Positions 9,487 to 17,515 of a stretch of 64,000 nucleotides of DNA are shown piece after piece; position 1 is the stretch's first letter; every line of letters starts with the position of its first letter. The DNA is from Vibrio neonatus (lineage in GTDB: Bacteria; Pseudomonadota; Gammaproteobacteria; Enterobacterales; Vibrionaceae). The DNA is taken from NCBI RefSeq assembly GCF_024346975.1, contig NZ_AP024886.1:186001-250000 (forward strand), given 5' to 3'. The notes under the pieces are model-generated. The model searched no databases, was not told the DNA's origin, and saw nothing but the letters and a program-made list of their open reading frames with translations. The translations under genes were made by a program, and so were the position numbers.

Positions 9487-10182
9487 ATGAAAAATGCCTC
9501 TATTTGTTTCTCAGAAGCGCAACAAGCTTGGTCGTTATGGAATCAAGTACCTTATGCCACTCGTTATGAGTTGATGTTGGCGGCGGCCAATACATTACCG
9601 CTAAGTAATCTGAAAGTACCCTTGGAGTTTCATCATAAATATTGTGCTGAGCTGTTAAGCGAGCCTGTACTAATGCCGGGCCCAACGGGAGAAACGAACG
9701 AGTTATATACCGCAGGTCGTGGCGTATCGCTAATTATCGCTGATAGTCGTGTTGATGTGCCGGTGAGTAAAGCGTTTTATGCTCAGCTTTGTGTGTCATT
9801 GATGGCGGGGAACTGCGTGGTGCTTTGCGTGCAAGATAGTGATCTTGCTGAGCAAGTGCTGGAGTTAATTGAGTGTCTGGCGTTGCCTGTGGGTGTACTC
9901 AGCTTGGTTGAATATGACCAGTACGTACAATTGCTACAGAGTGATGTTCGTATTACAACCGTGCTGGGCGATGACGCTTTTGTCAAACAAGTGAACCGTA
10001 ATCTAGCGCAAAAATCTGGCGCTATTGCCCCCTTAATCGCTGAAGTTGAATTAGCAAAAATGCCCGTAGCTCAAGATCCTAAGCTCGCGCTTCGTTATAT
10101 TACCGAACGAACTCGCACCATTAATATTACGGCCGTCGGTGGCAATGCTACTTTGCTTGAATTGGGCAGTGCAGAGTATTAA
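9487..10182 (+). CDS. detached C-terminal ALDH-superfamily domain of PutA
   Basis: 231 aa, beginning 2 bp after putA in another frame, with its own AAGGAG ribosome site at 9473-9478, so it is not a sequencing frameshift. It resembles the C-terminal ALDH-superfamily domain of long PutA proteins: LMPGPTGETNELYTAGRG corresponds to the LPGPTGE-N-Y block and the tail RTRTINITAVGGNATLLELG corresponds to the conserved SVNTAAAGGNASLM terminus of E. coli PutA. It has no catalytic Cys or Glu of active ALDHs. In long PutAs this domain packs against the catalytic core and helps seal the substrate channel; here it may do so in trans (inference). Confidence 0.75.
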   Translation: MKNASICFSEAQQAWSLWNQVPYATRYELMLAAANTLPLSNLKVPLEFHHKYCAELLSEPVLMPGPTGETNELYTAGRGVSLIIADSRVDVPVSKAFYAQLCVSLMAGNCVVLCVQDSDLAEQVLELIECLALPVGVLSLVEYDQYVQLLQSDVRITTVLGDDAFVKQVNRNLAQKSGAIAPLIAEVELAKMPVAQDPKLALRYITERTRTINITAVGGNATLLELGSAEY

Positions 10183-10207
10183 TAACAAGTTTTCCTCTTA
10201 AAACAGA

Positions 10208-10258
10208 ATGCCGAGTTAAATCCTGAGTTGAATACTTAGTGGTTACTCGGTATTTTTG
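10208..10258 (+). terminator. probable terminator after the putA pair
   Basis: Extended interrupted hairpin: ATGCCGAGT pairs with ACTCGGTAT, with an inner CTGAGT/ACTTAG stem, followed by a T-run. It lies 26 bp after the ALDH-like gene and before the patatin gene. Confidence 0.5.
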
Positions 10259-10285
10259 TTTGAAGTTCACTGAGGGAATAAGAAT

Positions 10286-11419
10286 ATGTTAACGGAGTGT
10301 ACGGGTAAATATTCGTTAGTTGTGCAAGGTGGAGGGCAAAAAGGAGCGTTTGCTGCGGGAGTATTAGATACTTTTATTGCGGCAAACTATGATCCTTTTT
10401 CTTTATACATTGGCACATCCGCAGGGGCGTTAAACGTTTCTTCTTTTGTGACGAAACAGCCGGGTTTGGGCTTAGATTTCATCATCAATTACACCACCAA
10501 AAATCGCTTTTTCGATTTTCACCGACTGATGCATAAACAACAAGCCGCTATGGATCTTGATTGGGCTTTTCAGTTTGTACACAGCGGCGAGTTTCCACTA
10601 GATCTTAAGAAAGGCGCGCAAAATTTAGGTGCGGACAAACAAGCCTTAGCCTGTGTCACCCATGTTGAAGAAATGAAGGACTATTACTTTCCCATATTTT
10701 CTGAGCATTGGTACGACGTTTTGCGTGCGACATGCGCCATTCCCATGCTCTATCATCAAGAAATTGAAATCGATGGCGCAAAATGGGTGGATGGCGGTGT
10801 GACTGCGACCATTCCAGTGCAAGAGGCGTATCGACGAGGTGCTTGTAATATCGTGGCAATTACCACGGAAGCCATGATTGATGATACGCCAAAATCTCAT
10901 TTTTCTTTATCCTCCGACAACTTAGATAAATTAAAGTTAGAGCTTTCTAAAGGCATTGAGCCATACATTCAGCGCTTTTCATCTCGAGCCGCCACAGCTG
11001 CGCCACATAAAACCACCCAAGGTGCTAATAAGGCAAAACAGATTAGTGAGCAGTTCTTAGCCAGAGTTAATCAACTTCAAGCACAGCATAATTTTCCGAA
11101 ATTAGATTCGATTCCTAAAAATTGGCTTCCTGATACCGAAAAGCTATCGGAAATGTTGGCTCATCAATCGCAGAAAATTAATTTTAAAGCGCACACCCCG
11201 CGCACGGTGGAAATGCTGTTTAATCATTATATGAATCATTCCGCTATTTCTGGGTTTATGAATAAACCACCAGAAGGGGTTAATCTGTGGGAGATCACAC
11301 CTCACAAGCCGCTTAGCTGTAGCGGTCTATTGAGCCATAAAGATGATATCCTTGCCGATTACGAATCTGGTGTATTAGCGGGAAAAGAGTTTTTATCTAA
11401 TTCCAACCACACTAAGTAA
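10286..11419 (+). CDS. patatin-like phospholipase
   Basis: 377-aa putative lipid acyl hydrolase. The patatin Ser-Asp dyad is visible: oxyanion loop GGGQKG at residues 15-20, nucleophile elbow GTSAG with Ser45, and DGG with Asp169 (KWVDGGV). No signal peptide, so it is probably cytoplasmic or membrane-associated; it is closest to the YjjU-type bacterial patatins. The last few codons and the TAA lie inside a copy of the ATACCAATC repeat, so the C-terminal residues (about SNHTK) derive from the repeat. It follows putA by 100 bp behind a probable terminator. Confidence 0.88.
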   Translation: MLTECTGKYSLVVQGGGQKGAFAAGVLDTFIAANYDPFSLYIGTSAGALNVSSFVTKQPGLGLDFIINYTTKNRFFDFHRLMHKQQAAMDLDWAFQFVHSGEFPLDLKKGAQNLGADKQALACVTHVEEMKDYYFPIFSEHWYDVLRATCAIPMLYHQEIEIDGAKWVDGGVTATIPVQEAYRRGACNIVAITTEAMIDDTPKSHFSLSSDNLDKLKLELSKGIEPYIQRFSSRAATAAPHKTTQGANKAKQISEQFLARVNQLQAQHNFPKLDSIPKNWLPDTEKLSEMLAHQSQKINFKAHTPRTVEMLFNHYMNHSAISGFMNKPPEGVNLWEITPHKPLSCSGLLSHKDDILADYESGVLAGKEFLSNSNHTK

Positions 11420-11560
11420 ACGCTCAGAAATAGCGCAGAAAAAATACTCGAAAACAAGGCAGGATTTTTTGATAAGTAGTTATTCTACAGTCAAAATTCT
11501 AATGCCGTTATCGAGTATTTTAACAAGCTAGAATGACCAGTTACAGAGTACGGTTAGTAT
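11402..11560 (+). repeat. ATACCAATC-ended palindromic repeat, diverged full copy
   Basis: About 159 bp in the same orientation as the copy at 1630. Both ends are worn (TCCAACCAC at the left, GGTTAGTAT at the right), but the interior landmarks are intact. The left end overlaps the 3' end of the patatin gene and supplies its stop codon. Confidence 0.8.
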
Positions 11561-11602
11561 AAGATGCTAGGTTGATGGCTTTTCTTTATTACGGTTTAAT
11601 TT

Positions 11603-12397
11603 ATGCAGTCCTCATATGACATTAGTTGGTGGAGCCTCTCCGCATTTTCTTCACTTCTTTTAATTCCGCTCGCCATCAATAAGCTTTACCGATTAGAGCT
11701 AGGAAAAGAGGTGCTAGTGTCAGTGGTGCGCATGGCTATTCAACTTATGTTGGTGGGCATTTATCTGGAGTTTTTGTTCTCCCTTGATAGCTTGTGGATC
11801 AATTTGGCTTGGATAGCCGTGATGCTTGGAGTCGGCGCAAGCACCATTGTGGGCAAGGCTAAACTTCCCCGTAGGCAGCTGTTTTTTCCCGTACTGGGCG
11901 GCTTGGTATTTGGCTTAGCGCCAGTGCTACTGTTCTTATTTTGGATGGTGGTGCAGCCAGAGCCGATTCATAGTGCACAATATGTCATTCCTTTAGCAGG
12001 AATGTTATTGGGCAATAGCTTGAGCGGCAATATTGTCGCTTTGCAGAACCTTTATAGCGCTTTTGAAGACCGCCGTGAGGAATATGAAGTGGCTATCGCG
12101 CTTGGAGCGCCTGCAGAGTACGCCACACTGCCTTTTGTACGTATGGCAATGCAAAAGGCATTTGCACCTATCTTAGCCTCTATGGCGGCCTCTGGGTTGG
12201 TGACATTGCCCGGGATGATGACCGGACAGATTTTAGGAGGTGCCTCGCCCATTCTTGCCATCAAATATCAAATCTTAATATTGATTGCCATCTTTGTGGT
12301 CATGACTATTTCTGTGACTTTAACGCTAAAGTTTAGCTTGCGCCGTTCGATTAATTCGCAAGGTAGAGTGCTGATTCATACCAATAGTCGGCAATAA
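11603..12397 (+). CDS. fetB: FetB-type iron export ABC permease (UPF0014)
   Basis: 264-aa integral membrane protein with about seven hydrophobic segments. It matches the UPF0014/FetB family: LVSVVRMAIQLMLVGIYLEFLF, AWIAVMLGVGASTIVGKAKLPRR, IPLAGMLLGNSLSGNIVALQNL, the EYEVAIALGAPAEYATLPFVRMAM coupling segment, and GLVTLPGMMTGQILGGASPILAIKYQI. E. coli FetAB exports iron and protects against peroxide. Normally the ATPase fetA is adjacent; none is present on either side here, so the permease is orphaned or its ATPase is encoded elsewhere. Confidence 0.85.
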   Translation: MQSSYDISWWSLSAFSSLLLIPLAINKLYRLELGKEVLVSVVRMAIQLMLVGIYLEFLFSLDSLWINLAWIAVMLGVGASTIVGKAKLPRRQLFFPVLGGLVFGLAPVLLFLFWMVVQPEPIHSAQYVIPLAGMLLGNSLSGNIVALQNLYSAFEDRREEYEVAIALGAPAEYATLPFVRMAMQKAFAPILASMAASGLVTLPGMMTGQILGGASPILAIKYQILILIAIFVVMTISVTLTLKFSLRRSINSQGRVLIHTNSRQ

Positions 12398-12452
12398 TGT
12401 AGGGTATAGCTTGGAGCTTGCGTGTCATTTTAAGTTCTTTTATATGCGCTCA

Positions 12453-13403
12453 TTAGGTCTTTTTGTTAAAGAGTTTTTGCCCCTGAGTTTCTTGTTTAAT
12501 AACCCATTTAATTTGTTCAACAAGCCATAAAATAAGCGCTGTATCTTTGTGTTTGGCATGGTAGTAAGCGTAGATGCTGTTTGTGTATGGTTCACCATTA
12601 ATTAATGGCGTGATAGCCCTTAATGAAGGATAACGTTGGATTGGAAATAGGTCTGAATGGGGCATGAAAAAATCCGTATTTTCGATGACATCAACCACTG
12701 CCATAACGAATTCAGTACGAAAACCTATGCTTGGGTTTAAGCCTTCATTTTGCATAAGGACTGCGGCTTCAGTAAAGCCATCGTTATAACCAGGGGTTAT
12801 CACGGAAGCGATCGGATAAGGTTCTAATTGTTGAGCGGTAACCGTATCACCGGTTAATGGATGATTATTGCGAACAATAACTTTAGCCTCTACCTCGGTG
12901 ATTAATTCTAAGTGAATACCTTGGTTTGGTGATTGATTTAGGCTGACACCTATCGTGGTGTCATCATTTTGTATTTGATCTATAGAACTTGTTTTCCATG
13001 CGACCAATTCTAATGTGCAATAGGGGGCAACTTTAGCAAAATGACGATAGAGTGAGCCTGAAAGACAGGTGAGTACAATCGGCGCTACTGCTATTTTTAC
13101 CGAAGACTGAAGAGATAAGGGGTCAAATTCTCGACCTCTATTTAATACCGTAGATATGCCATTTAGATGTGGAGTAAGGTCTTTGGCCATCTCTTCTGCA
13201 AAAGGCGTTGCCTTTAAACCAGTAGGTACTTTTACAAATAATGGATCATCAAGTTGGCTTCTGAGTTTTTGTAGAGATTGGCTGATTGCGGGTTGTGATA
13301 CAAATAGGCGTTCTGCCGCTTTTCGTGTATTGAGTTCTTGAGATAGAACAAGAAAGGTTCTCAATAAATTTAAGTCCATACTGAAAAATAAATCTTTAGC
13401 CAT
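12453..13403 (-). CDS. LysR-family transcriptional regulator
   Basis: 316 aa. The N-terminal winged helix-turn-helix is clear at about residues 9-68 (MDLNLLRTFLVLSQELNTRKAAERLF, VSQPAISQSLQKLRSQLDDPLFVK), followed by a periplasmic-binding-protein-like effector domain. The ATG at 13403 has AGGA ten bases upstream; an internal Met9 is less well supported. The divergent neighbour, a lipoprotein, is 430 bp away, so its target cannot be read from context. Effector unknown. Confidence 0.9.
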   Translation of the reverse strand: MAKDLFFSMDLNLLRTFLVLSQELNTRKAAERLFVSQPAISQSLQKLRSQLDDPLFVKVPTGLKATPFAEEMAKDLTPHLNGISTVLNRGREFDPLSLQSSVKIAVAPIVLTCLSGSLYRHFAKVAPYCTLELVAWKTSSIDQIQNDDTTIGVSLNQSPNQGIHLELITEVEAKVIVRNNHPLTGDTVTAQQLEPYPIASVITPGYNDGFTEAAVLMQNEGLNPSIGFRTEFVMAVVDVIENTDFFMPHSDLFPIQRYPSLRAITPLINGEPYTNSIYAYYHAKHKDTALILWLVEQIKWVIKQETQGQKLFNKKT

Positions 13404-13833
13404 CTAGTTAATTCCTGTTAATTCTTTTTCTATCCATGCCTCACCCGCCACATACCATGATAGGTATTTTTCCTCGACGCCCCATCTTATGCCTAAATGA
13501 CAGTTCTTATTGCCTTAGCCTCCGGTAGATCGTTTACCTCTGAATTTTATTGTTAACTGATGTTCTCTTAAAAATAAATAGTAATAAGCTTAGCTTATTG
13601 CGATGAGAAGTAATAGTCATTAGAAACTTTAACGCAACATTTTCATAATACCCGCCAACAACAACGAGTTTGCATGGATTTGCAGATAGTAAAGACTCTG
13701 ATTTTGTGGATTGGTTTTAGTTTTAATCGTACTCACCAAGCCTATGTCATTACGCCAAAGGAGATGGCTAAAGTTTTCCCGCTGACTTGCAATAAAAGTC
13801 AGTGAACTTAAATCGACCTTTAGGTAACACACA
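13404..13833. other. intergenic region with a possible minus-strand ORF remnant
   Basis: 430 bp between a LysR gene (minus) and a lipoprotein gene (plus). On the minus strand, 13629-13832 reads as an open 67-codon segment from a GTG (VDLSSLTFIASQRENFSHLL near its start, ending AGIMKMLR) with protein-like composition, but no ribosome site and no room for a promoter. It could be a small gene or the remnant of one. Confidence 0.3.
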
Positions 13834-14400
13834 ATGAATAAATGTTTTTTGGCGATAATTATGTCATCGACTCTGGCGTTGACCGGTTGTTCTTCTTCGG
13901 GCACTTCAAGCGGTGCTGATTCACAAACTCCTTCAATTCCAGATATGGATAACTCACCTGAGTGGGGGTTAGATATGGGTAGTACACCGGATCGTGACCC
14001 AGTTGATCCAAACTTTGGTCTTCCTACGGCATCAGTACCGGATAGATTGCCTCCAGTATGGGGAGGACCGGGCATGCCTGAGATAGATAATGGCCCAGAA
14101 GCTAGCTATACCATCTCTGGTAATACCATCACTGATGCTGATGGAAATGCCTACAGCATTACTAATGTTAACTGGCATGGTCAAACGATGACAGTGGAAG
14201 ACAAAGATGGAAATGAATACTACGTAGAGGTGCTTCGTCAGGGCGAATTTGAGGGTGATTTTGGCATTATAGTTGATGGTGAATCCATAATAATTGGCCG
14301 TGATACGGTTCAAGGTGGACCAAGACCCTTGATGGAAAGTAGTGACAGTACGATTGAGCGTAGCGCTGTTCGTGATGCCATTCGCGCCCGTCTAAACTAA
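13834..14400 (+). CDS. lipoprotein of unknown function
   Basis: 188 aa. Lipoprotein signal MNKCFLAIIMSSTLALTGC, with the lipobox LTGC at residues 16-19. It is followed by a Ser-rich then Pro/Asp-rich linker to about residue 85 (SIPDMDNSPEW, DRDPVDPNFGLP, DRLPPVWGGPG) and a compact C-terminal beta-rich part (SYTISGNTITDADGNAYSIT, TVEDKDGNEYYVEVL). No recognised domain. Single gene; ribosome site weak. Confidence 0.6.
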   Translation: MNKCFLAIIMSSTLALTGCSSSGTSSGADSQTPSIPDMDNSPEWGLDMGSTPDRDPVDPNFGLPTASVPDRLPPVWGGPGMPEIDNGPEASYTISGNTITDADGNAYSITNVNWHGQTMTVEDKDGNEYYVEVLRQGEFEGDFGIIVDGESIIIGRDTVQGGPRPLMESSDSTIERSAVRDAIRARLN

Positions 14401-14409
14401 TTCAATATC

Positions 14410-14486
14410 ATACCAATCGTGGTGATTTTTGTTGGTAGCACAATGAGTTAATGCTATTTCTGAACGTTAATTACTGTGATTGGTAT
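14410..14486. repeat. short variant of the ATACCAATC repeat
   Basis: 77 bp bounded by ATACCAATC and GATTGGTAT. The interior differs from the full copies but shares the TAGC/GCTATTTCTGA stretch; it reads as a separate subfamily. A degenerate relative is seen at about 32034-32094. Confidence 0.6.
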
Positions 14487-14530
14487 GAGTCCTAGCTCTT
14501 GGTTAGCCGATTTTCTTCCCTAGGTAAAAC

Positions 14531-15205
14531 ATGAAAACCATTTCACTTACTTGCAGCGCAATGATGCTCTGCACTTCAGCAATAGCTGGAATGGATCTCT
14601 CTATTGAAAAGGATGTTGTAGAAATCAGTGTCACCGCTTCGGTCACTGATAACTCGTACTTATATATTGGTGGCGATAGCGACAGTTGGGTCGCGTTAGG
14701 CGTGGGATACTATGCATATATTGATCGGAACTGGAAATTAGCCTCTTACTATGAGTATGGTCTAAAAGATGATTGGTTACTGGAAGAACTTGCGGGTATT
14801 GATGGTGTTAAAACAAACACTCACTTTGTTGAACTTTCTGCAACCCGATTTTGGGACGGGTATTCAGCCAAGGTTGGTGTGACCAGCGAGTTTGTACGCA
14901 ATGGCTTCACTTGGATTACCGTTGATGACGCCAATAAATACTCCACCTATTTTGCGGTCGCTAAGTATTTTCAGCACACTTACCTAACTAGTCGCTTTGA
15001 ATACCATTATGCAAAAGATAAATCCGATATGGTTGATTTTAACCAAGGCCAAGCTGGTGAGTGGGAAATATCATTAGGTACAATGCGTCCCATTTGGCGG
15101 GTGTATCCTTATGCAAAAGTGTCTGCTTTTAGCCCTAACGGAACCTACTATGGCATGAACAGCACTGAATATAGCTGGGGTGTGGGGGGAAGGTTATCAT
15201 TTTAG
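14531..15205 (+). CDS. outer membrane beta-barrel protein, function unknown
   Basis: 224 aa with a signal peptide (cleavage after AIA, about residue 19). The mature part alternates hydrophobic and polar residues in amphipathic strands rich in Tyr/Trp (VALGVGYYAYIDRNWKLASYYEYG, YLTSRFEYHYAK) and ends in the outer-membrane C-terminal signature with final Phe (YSWGVGGRLSF). Probably an 8- to 10-stranded barrel. I cannot assign a ligand. Followed by a shortened repeat and a terminator. Confidence 0.7.
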   Translation: MKTISLTCSAMMLCTSAIAGMDLSIEKDVVEISVTASVTDNSYLYIGGDSDSWVALGVGYYAYIDRNWKLASYYEYGLKDDWLLEELAGIDGVKTNTHFVELSATRFWDGYSAKVGVTSEFVRNGFTWITVDDANKYSTYFAVAKYFQHTYLTSRFEYHYAKDKSDMVDFNQGQAGEWEISLGTMRPIWRVYPYAKVSAFSPNGTYYGMNSTEYSWGVGGRLSF

Positions 15206-15240
15206 ATGTGAGTTTATGGTTGCCTTTCGCAAGATAGTGA

Positions 15241-15336
15241 ATACCAATCGTACTTAAATAACTGCTCATTCTAGCTTGTTAAAATACTCGATAACTGCGT
15301 TAGAATTTTTGATCACTTACTTAGTGCTATTGGTAT
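15241..15336 (-). repeat. internally deleted ATACCAATC repeat
   Basis: 96 bp. Both ends match the full copies in reverse orientation, but the middle is missing: sequence jumps from GTTAGAATTTTTGAT to CACTTACTTAGTG. In full copies both break points carry a TGAT/GAT, so the deletion probably arose between short direct repeats. Confidence 0.8.
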
Positions 15337-15378
15337 AAAAGCCCCGCGCATGCTAGTGCAGGGCTTCCTTTTTTTATG
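15337..15378. terminator. terminator after beta-barrel gene
   Basis: AAGCCC / GGGCTT outer stem with inner GCAT/GTGC pairing, then CCTTTTTTT, adjoining the end of the repeat. It serves the plus-strand barrel gene and may also serve the converging mscS gene. Confidence 0.75.
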
Positions 15379-15379
15379 A

Positions 15380-16477
15380 CTATTTTTGCTGTTGCGGCGT
15401 TAATAGAGGGTCTGGTGTTTGCTCTATTTTCAGCGTTTGAGTTGGGAAGGCGACGTCAGCATCATTGTCTTGGATGATCTGCATGATTTGCATCAGTACA
15501 TCTTGCTTCACTTCATGGAACCTTGCCCAATTGACGGTTTTGGTAAAGGTATACACAAAAAAGTCTAATGAAGATGGACCAAACGTGGTGAAGTTGACCA
15601 TCAGAGTTTGATTAGCATCGATATCAGGATGATTTTTTAGCATGTGCTGAACTTCACTGATCACCTTCTCAATTTTACTCGAATCACAATAGCGAAGTCC
15701 GATAGTTTCATAGATACGGCGATTGGTCATACGTGAAGGGTTCTCGACCACAATATTGCTAAATACTGAGTTGGGTACATACAAAGGACGTTTATCAAAG
15801 GTGCGAATCTTGGTCATGCGCCAACCGATGCGCTCTACTGTACCTTCGATGTTTCTATCTGGGGAGCGAATCCAGTCGCCGACTTTAAATGGGCGGTCGA
15901 AGTACAACATCATGCCGCCGAAAAAGTTAGACAGTAGATCTTTTGCCGCTAAACCTGCAATCAAACCACCGACACCACCGAAGGTCAGTAAGCCCGATAG
16001 GCTTAGGCCAAGGGTTTGCATGACCGTGAGCACACCAATAATGATCACTAATAGGCGCACCAACTTAGCGACAGCCTGTACTGTCGTTACATCTCGCCCT
16101 TGTCTTTCAAGGATTTGATTTTCAAAATTGGTGATGATGCGCGATAGGGCCCACACCACTATAAAGATGACTAAGATGAGCTTTGAAGAATATAGCCAAT
16201 CAAATCTATGATCAAAATAGCGCTCCAGCACTAAGCCTAGAGATACTGTACCCGGCCATAGCCATATTAAGGTACTGATTGGGGTTTTGATGCCGTGTAA
16301 TACCGCATCGTCCCACACGATTCGTGTTTTGTTTGCGATTTTTTCTAGGTGTCCGATCAAAATTGTCCAAGCAATCCAAAAGATCAAACTCAAGACGGTG
16401 ATCAGCAGGATTTCATTAAAAATGGCACTATCGGTGATCTTAAAAAAATTGAGCCACTCGGTATTGGTTTGTTCCAT
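15380..16477 (-). CDS. MscS-family mechanosensitive channel
   Basis: 365-aa inner membrane channel that opens under membrane tension. It has several N-terminal hydrophobic segments, then the conserved pore helix and MscS middle domain: FGGVGGLIAGLAAKDLLSNFFGGMMLYFDRPFKVGDWIR, followed by GTVERIGWRMTKIRTFDKRPLYVPNSVFSN. Closer to the YbdG/YnaI size class than to small MscS. Its start codon overlaps the stop of the upstream LysR gene by one base (TAATG), so the two are probably translationally coupled, an unusual pairing. Confidence 0.9.
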   Translation of the reverse strand: MEQTNTEWLNFFKITDSAIFNEILLITVLSLIFWIAWTILIGHLEKIANKTRIVWDDAVLHGIKTPISTLIWLWPGTVSLGLVLERYFDHRFDWLYSSKLILVIFIVVWALSRIITNFENQILERQGRDVTTVQAVAKLVRLLVIIIGVLTVMQTLGLSLSGLLTFGGVGGLIAGLAAKDLLSNFFGGMMLYFDRPFKVGDWIRSPDRNIEGTVERIGWRMTKIRTFDKRPLYVPNSVFSNIVVENPSRMTNRRIYETIGLRYCDSSKIEKVISEVQHMLKNHPDIDANQTLMVNFTTFGPSSLDFFVYTFTKTVNWARFHEVKQDVLMQIMQIIQDNDADVAFPTQTLKIEQTPDPLLTPQQQK

Positions 16478-17412
16478 TAGGGATTAGTTTCCTTGAGTTG
16501 ATTATTTTGTACGGCATCGGTTACTAAAGACTGCAACCACTGTAGTTTATCATCATTTAATGGGTTGTCTTTCCACACCATGCTGATTGTAAAATCATTC
16601 ACTTTAATGGCAGGCTCTGTGCGTGTTAACCCTTGCGCGATAAATGGAATTAATGACATCAGTTTGGGTACGATACAGATTAAATTACGCCCTTTAATTA
16701 ACTGCCCAATCGTTAAAAAATTTCGCGAGATCACTTGCACTTGGCGTTGATGATTGAGTGTTGCAAGTTCTGCATCAATCGGGGTTTTCCAGTGACCATC
16801 GGCGCTGACTAAGGCGTGTGGCACCTTGCAAAAATCGTCAACACTGAGTGGCGCACTAAGGCCTGTGGTGTTGGCATCAAATAAACAAACATGGCTTTCT
16901 TGATATAAAGTCGCAGATCGAAAGCGTTCGTCTAAGTCGGGAAAACTGCCTATCACTAAGTCTAGGCGTTCTTTTTCTATAATTTCTGAGAAGTTATGTC
17001 GGTTAACATTAATAAAGCTGACTCGTACATGCGGCGCTTGTTGGGTGAGAGCATCAAATAGCACAGGAGCAAACACAAATTCAGCATAGTCGGTCATGCC
17101 GATGCGACAGGTTCCTTGAAAGGTTGCAGCGCAAAAGGCTTCCGGCTGTAAGATGTTGTTTTTAACGATCGCTAAAATCTGCTCAACATTAGAAGCCACA
17201 GACAATGCGCGCTCTGTGGGTTGCATGGTATGTCCTCGGCGATGGAACAAGGGGTCGCCCAACAATTTACGTAGTCGTGCAAGGGTATGGCTCATGGCCG
17301 ACTGGCTAATATGCAGTTCGCTGGCCGCTTGCGATACGCTACGAGTTTTTAATAATACCTGAAAAGCAATCAACAAATTAAGGTCGACACCTTTCCAATT
17401 AATTTCGCTCAC
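16477..17412 (-). CDS. LysR-family regulator, divergent from chrA
   Basis: 311 aa starting at a GTG (17412) with an AGGGAG ribosome site six bases upstream. The DNA-binding head is clear (VDLNLLIAFQVLLKTRSVSQAA, LHISQSAMSHTLARLRKLLGDPLF at about residues 9-60), followed by a substrate-binding-like domain. It is divergent from the chromate transporter gene and a 20-bp palindrome lies between them, so it probably controls chrA and itself. Its stop overlaps the start of the mscS gene. Confidence 0.9.
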   Translation of the reverse strand: MSEINWKGVDLNLLIAFQVLLKTRSVSQAASELHISQSAMSHTLARLRKLLGDPLFHRRGHTMQPTERALSVASNVEQILAIVKNNILQPEAFCAATFQGTCRIGMTDYAEFVFAPVLFDALTQQAPHVRVSFINVNRHNFSEIIEKERLDLVIGSFPDLDERFRSATLYQESHVCLFDANTTGLSAPLSVDDFCKVPHALVSADGHWKTPIDAELATLNHQRQVQVISRNFLTIGQLIKGRNLICIVPKLMSLIPFIAQGLTRTEPAIKVNDFTISMVWKDNPLNDDKLQWLQSLVTDAVQNNQLKETNP

Positions 17413-17462
17413 ACACTGCTCCCTGAACCCTTGTTAGTGAATTATCTAATCCTATTTTGTTC

Positions 17463-17482
17463 ATAGTATATATCAATACTAT
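17463..17482. promoter_or_regulatory. candidate LysR operator between lysR and chrA
   Basis: Perfect inverted repeat ATAGTAT-N6-ATACTAT, with the T-N11-A core typical of LysR sites. It sits 50 bp from the regulator start and 33 bp from chrA, in the only intergenic space between the divergent genes. Confidence 0.65.
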
Positions 17483-17515
17483 TAATTTGAATCATAGTGG
17501 TGGGTCGCATATTGT

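Noticed and set aside
9478..9490. Possible frameshift splitting putA
   Set aside because: The second gene has its own AAGGAG site and starts in a different frame after a normal stop; the arrangement is coherent as two genes.
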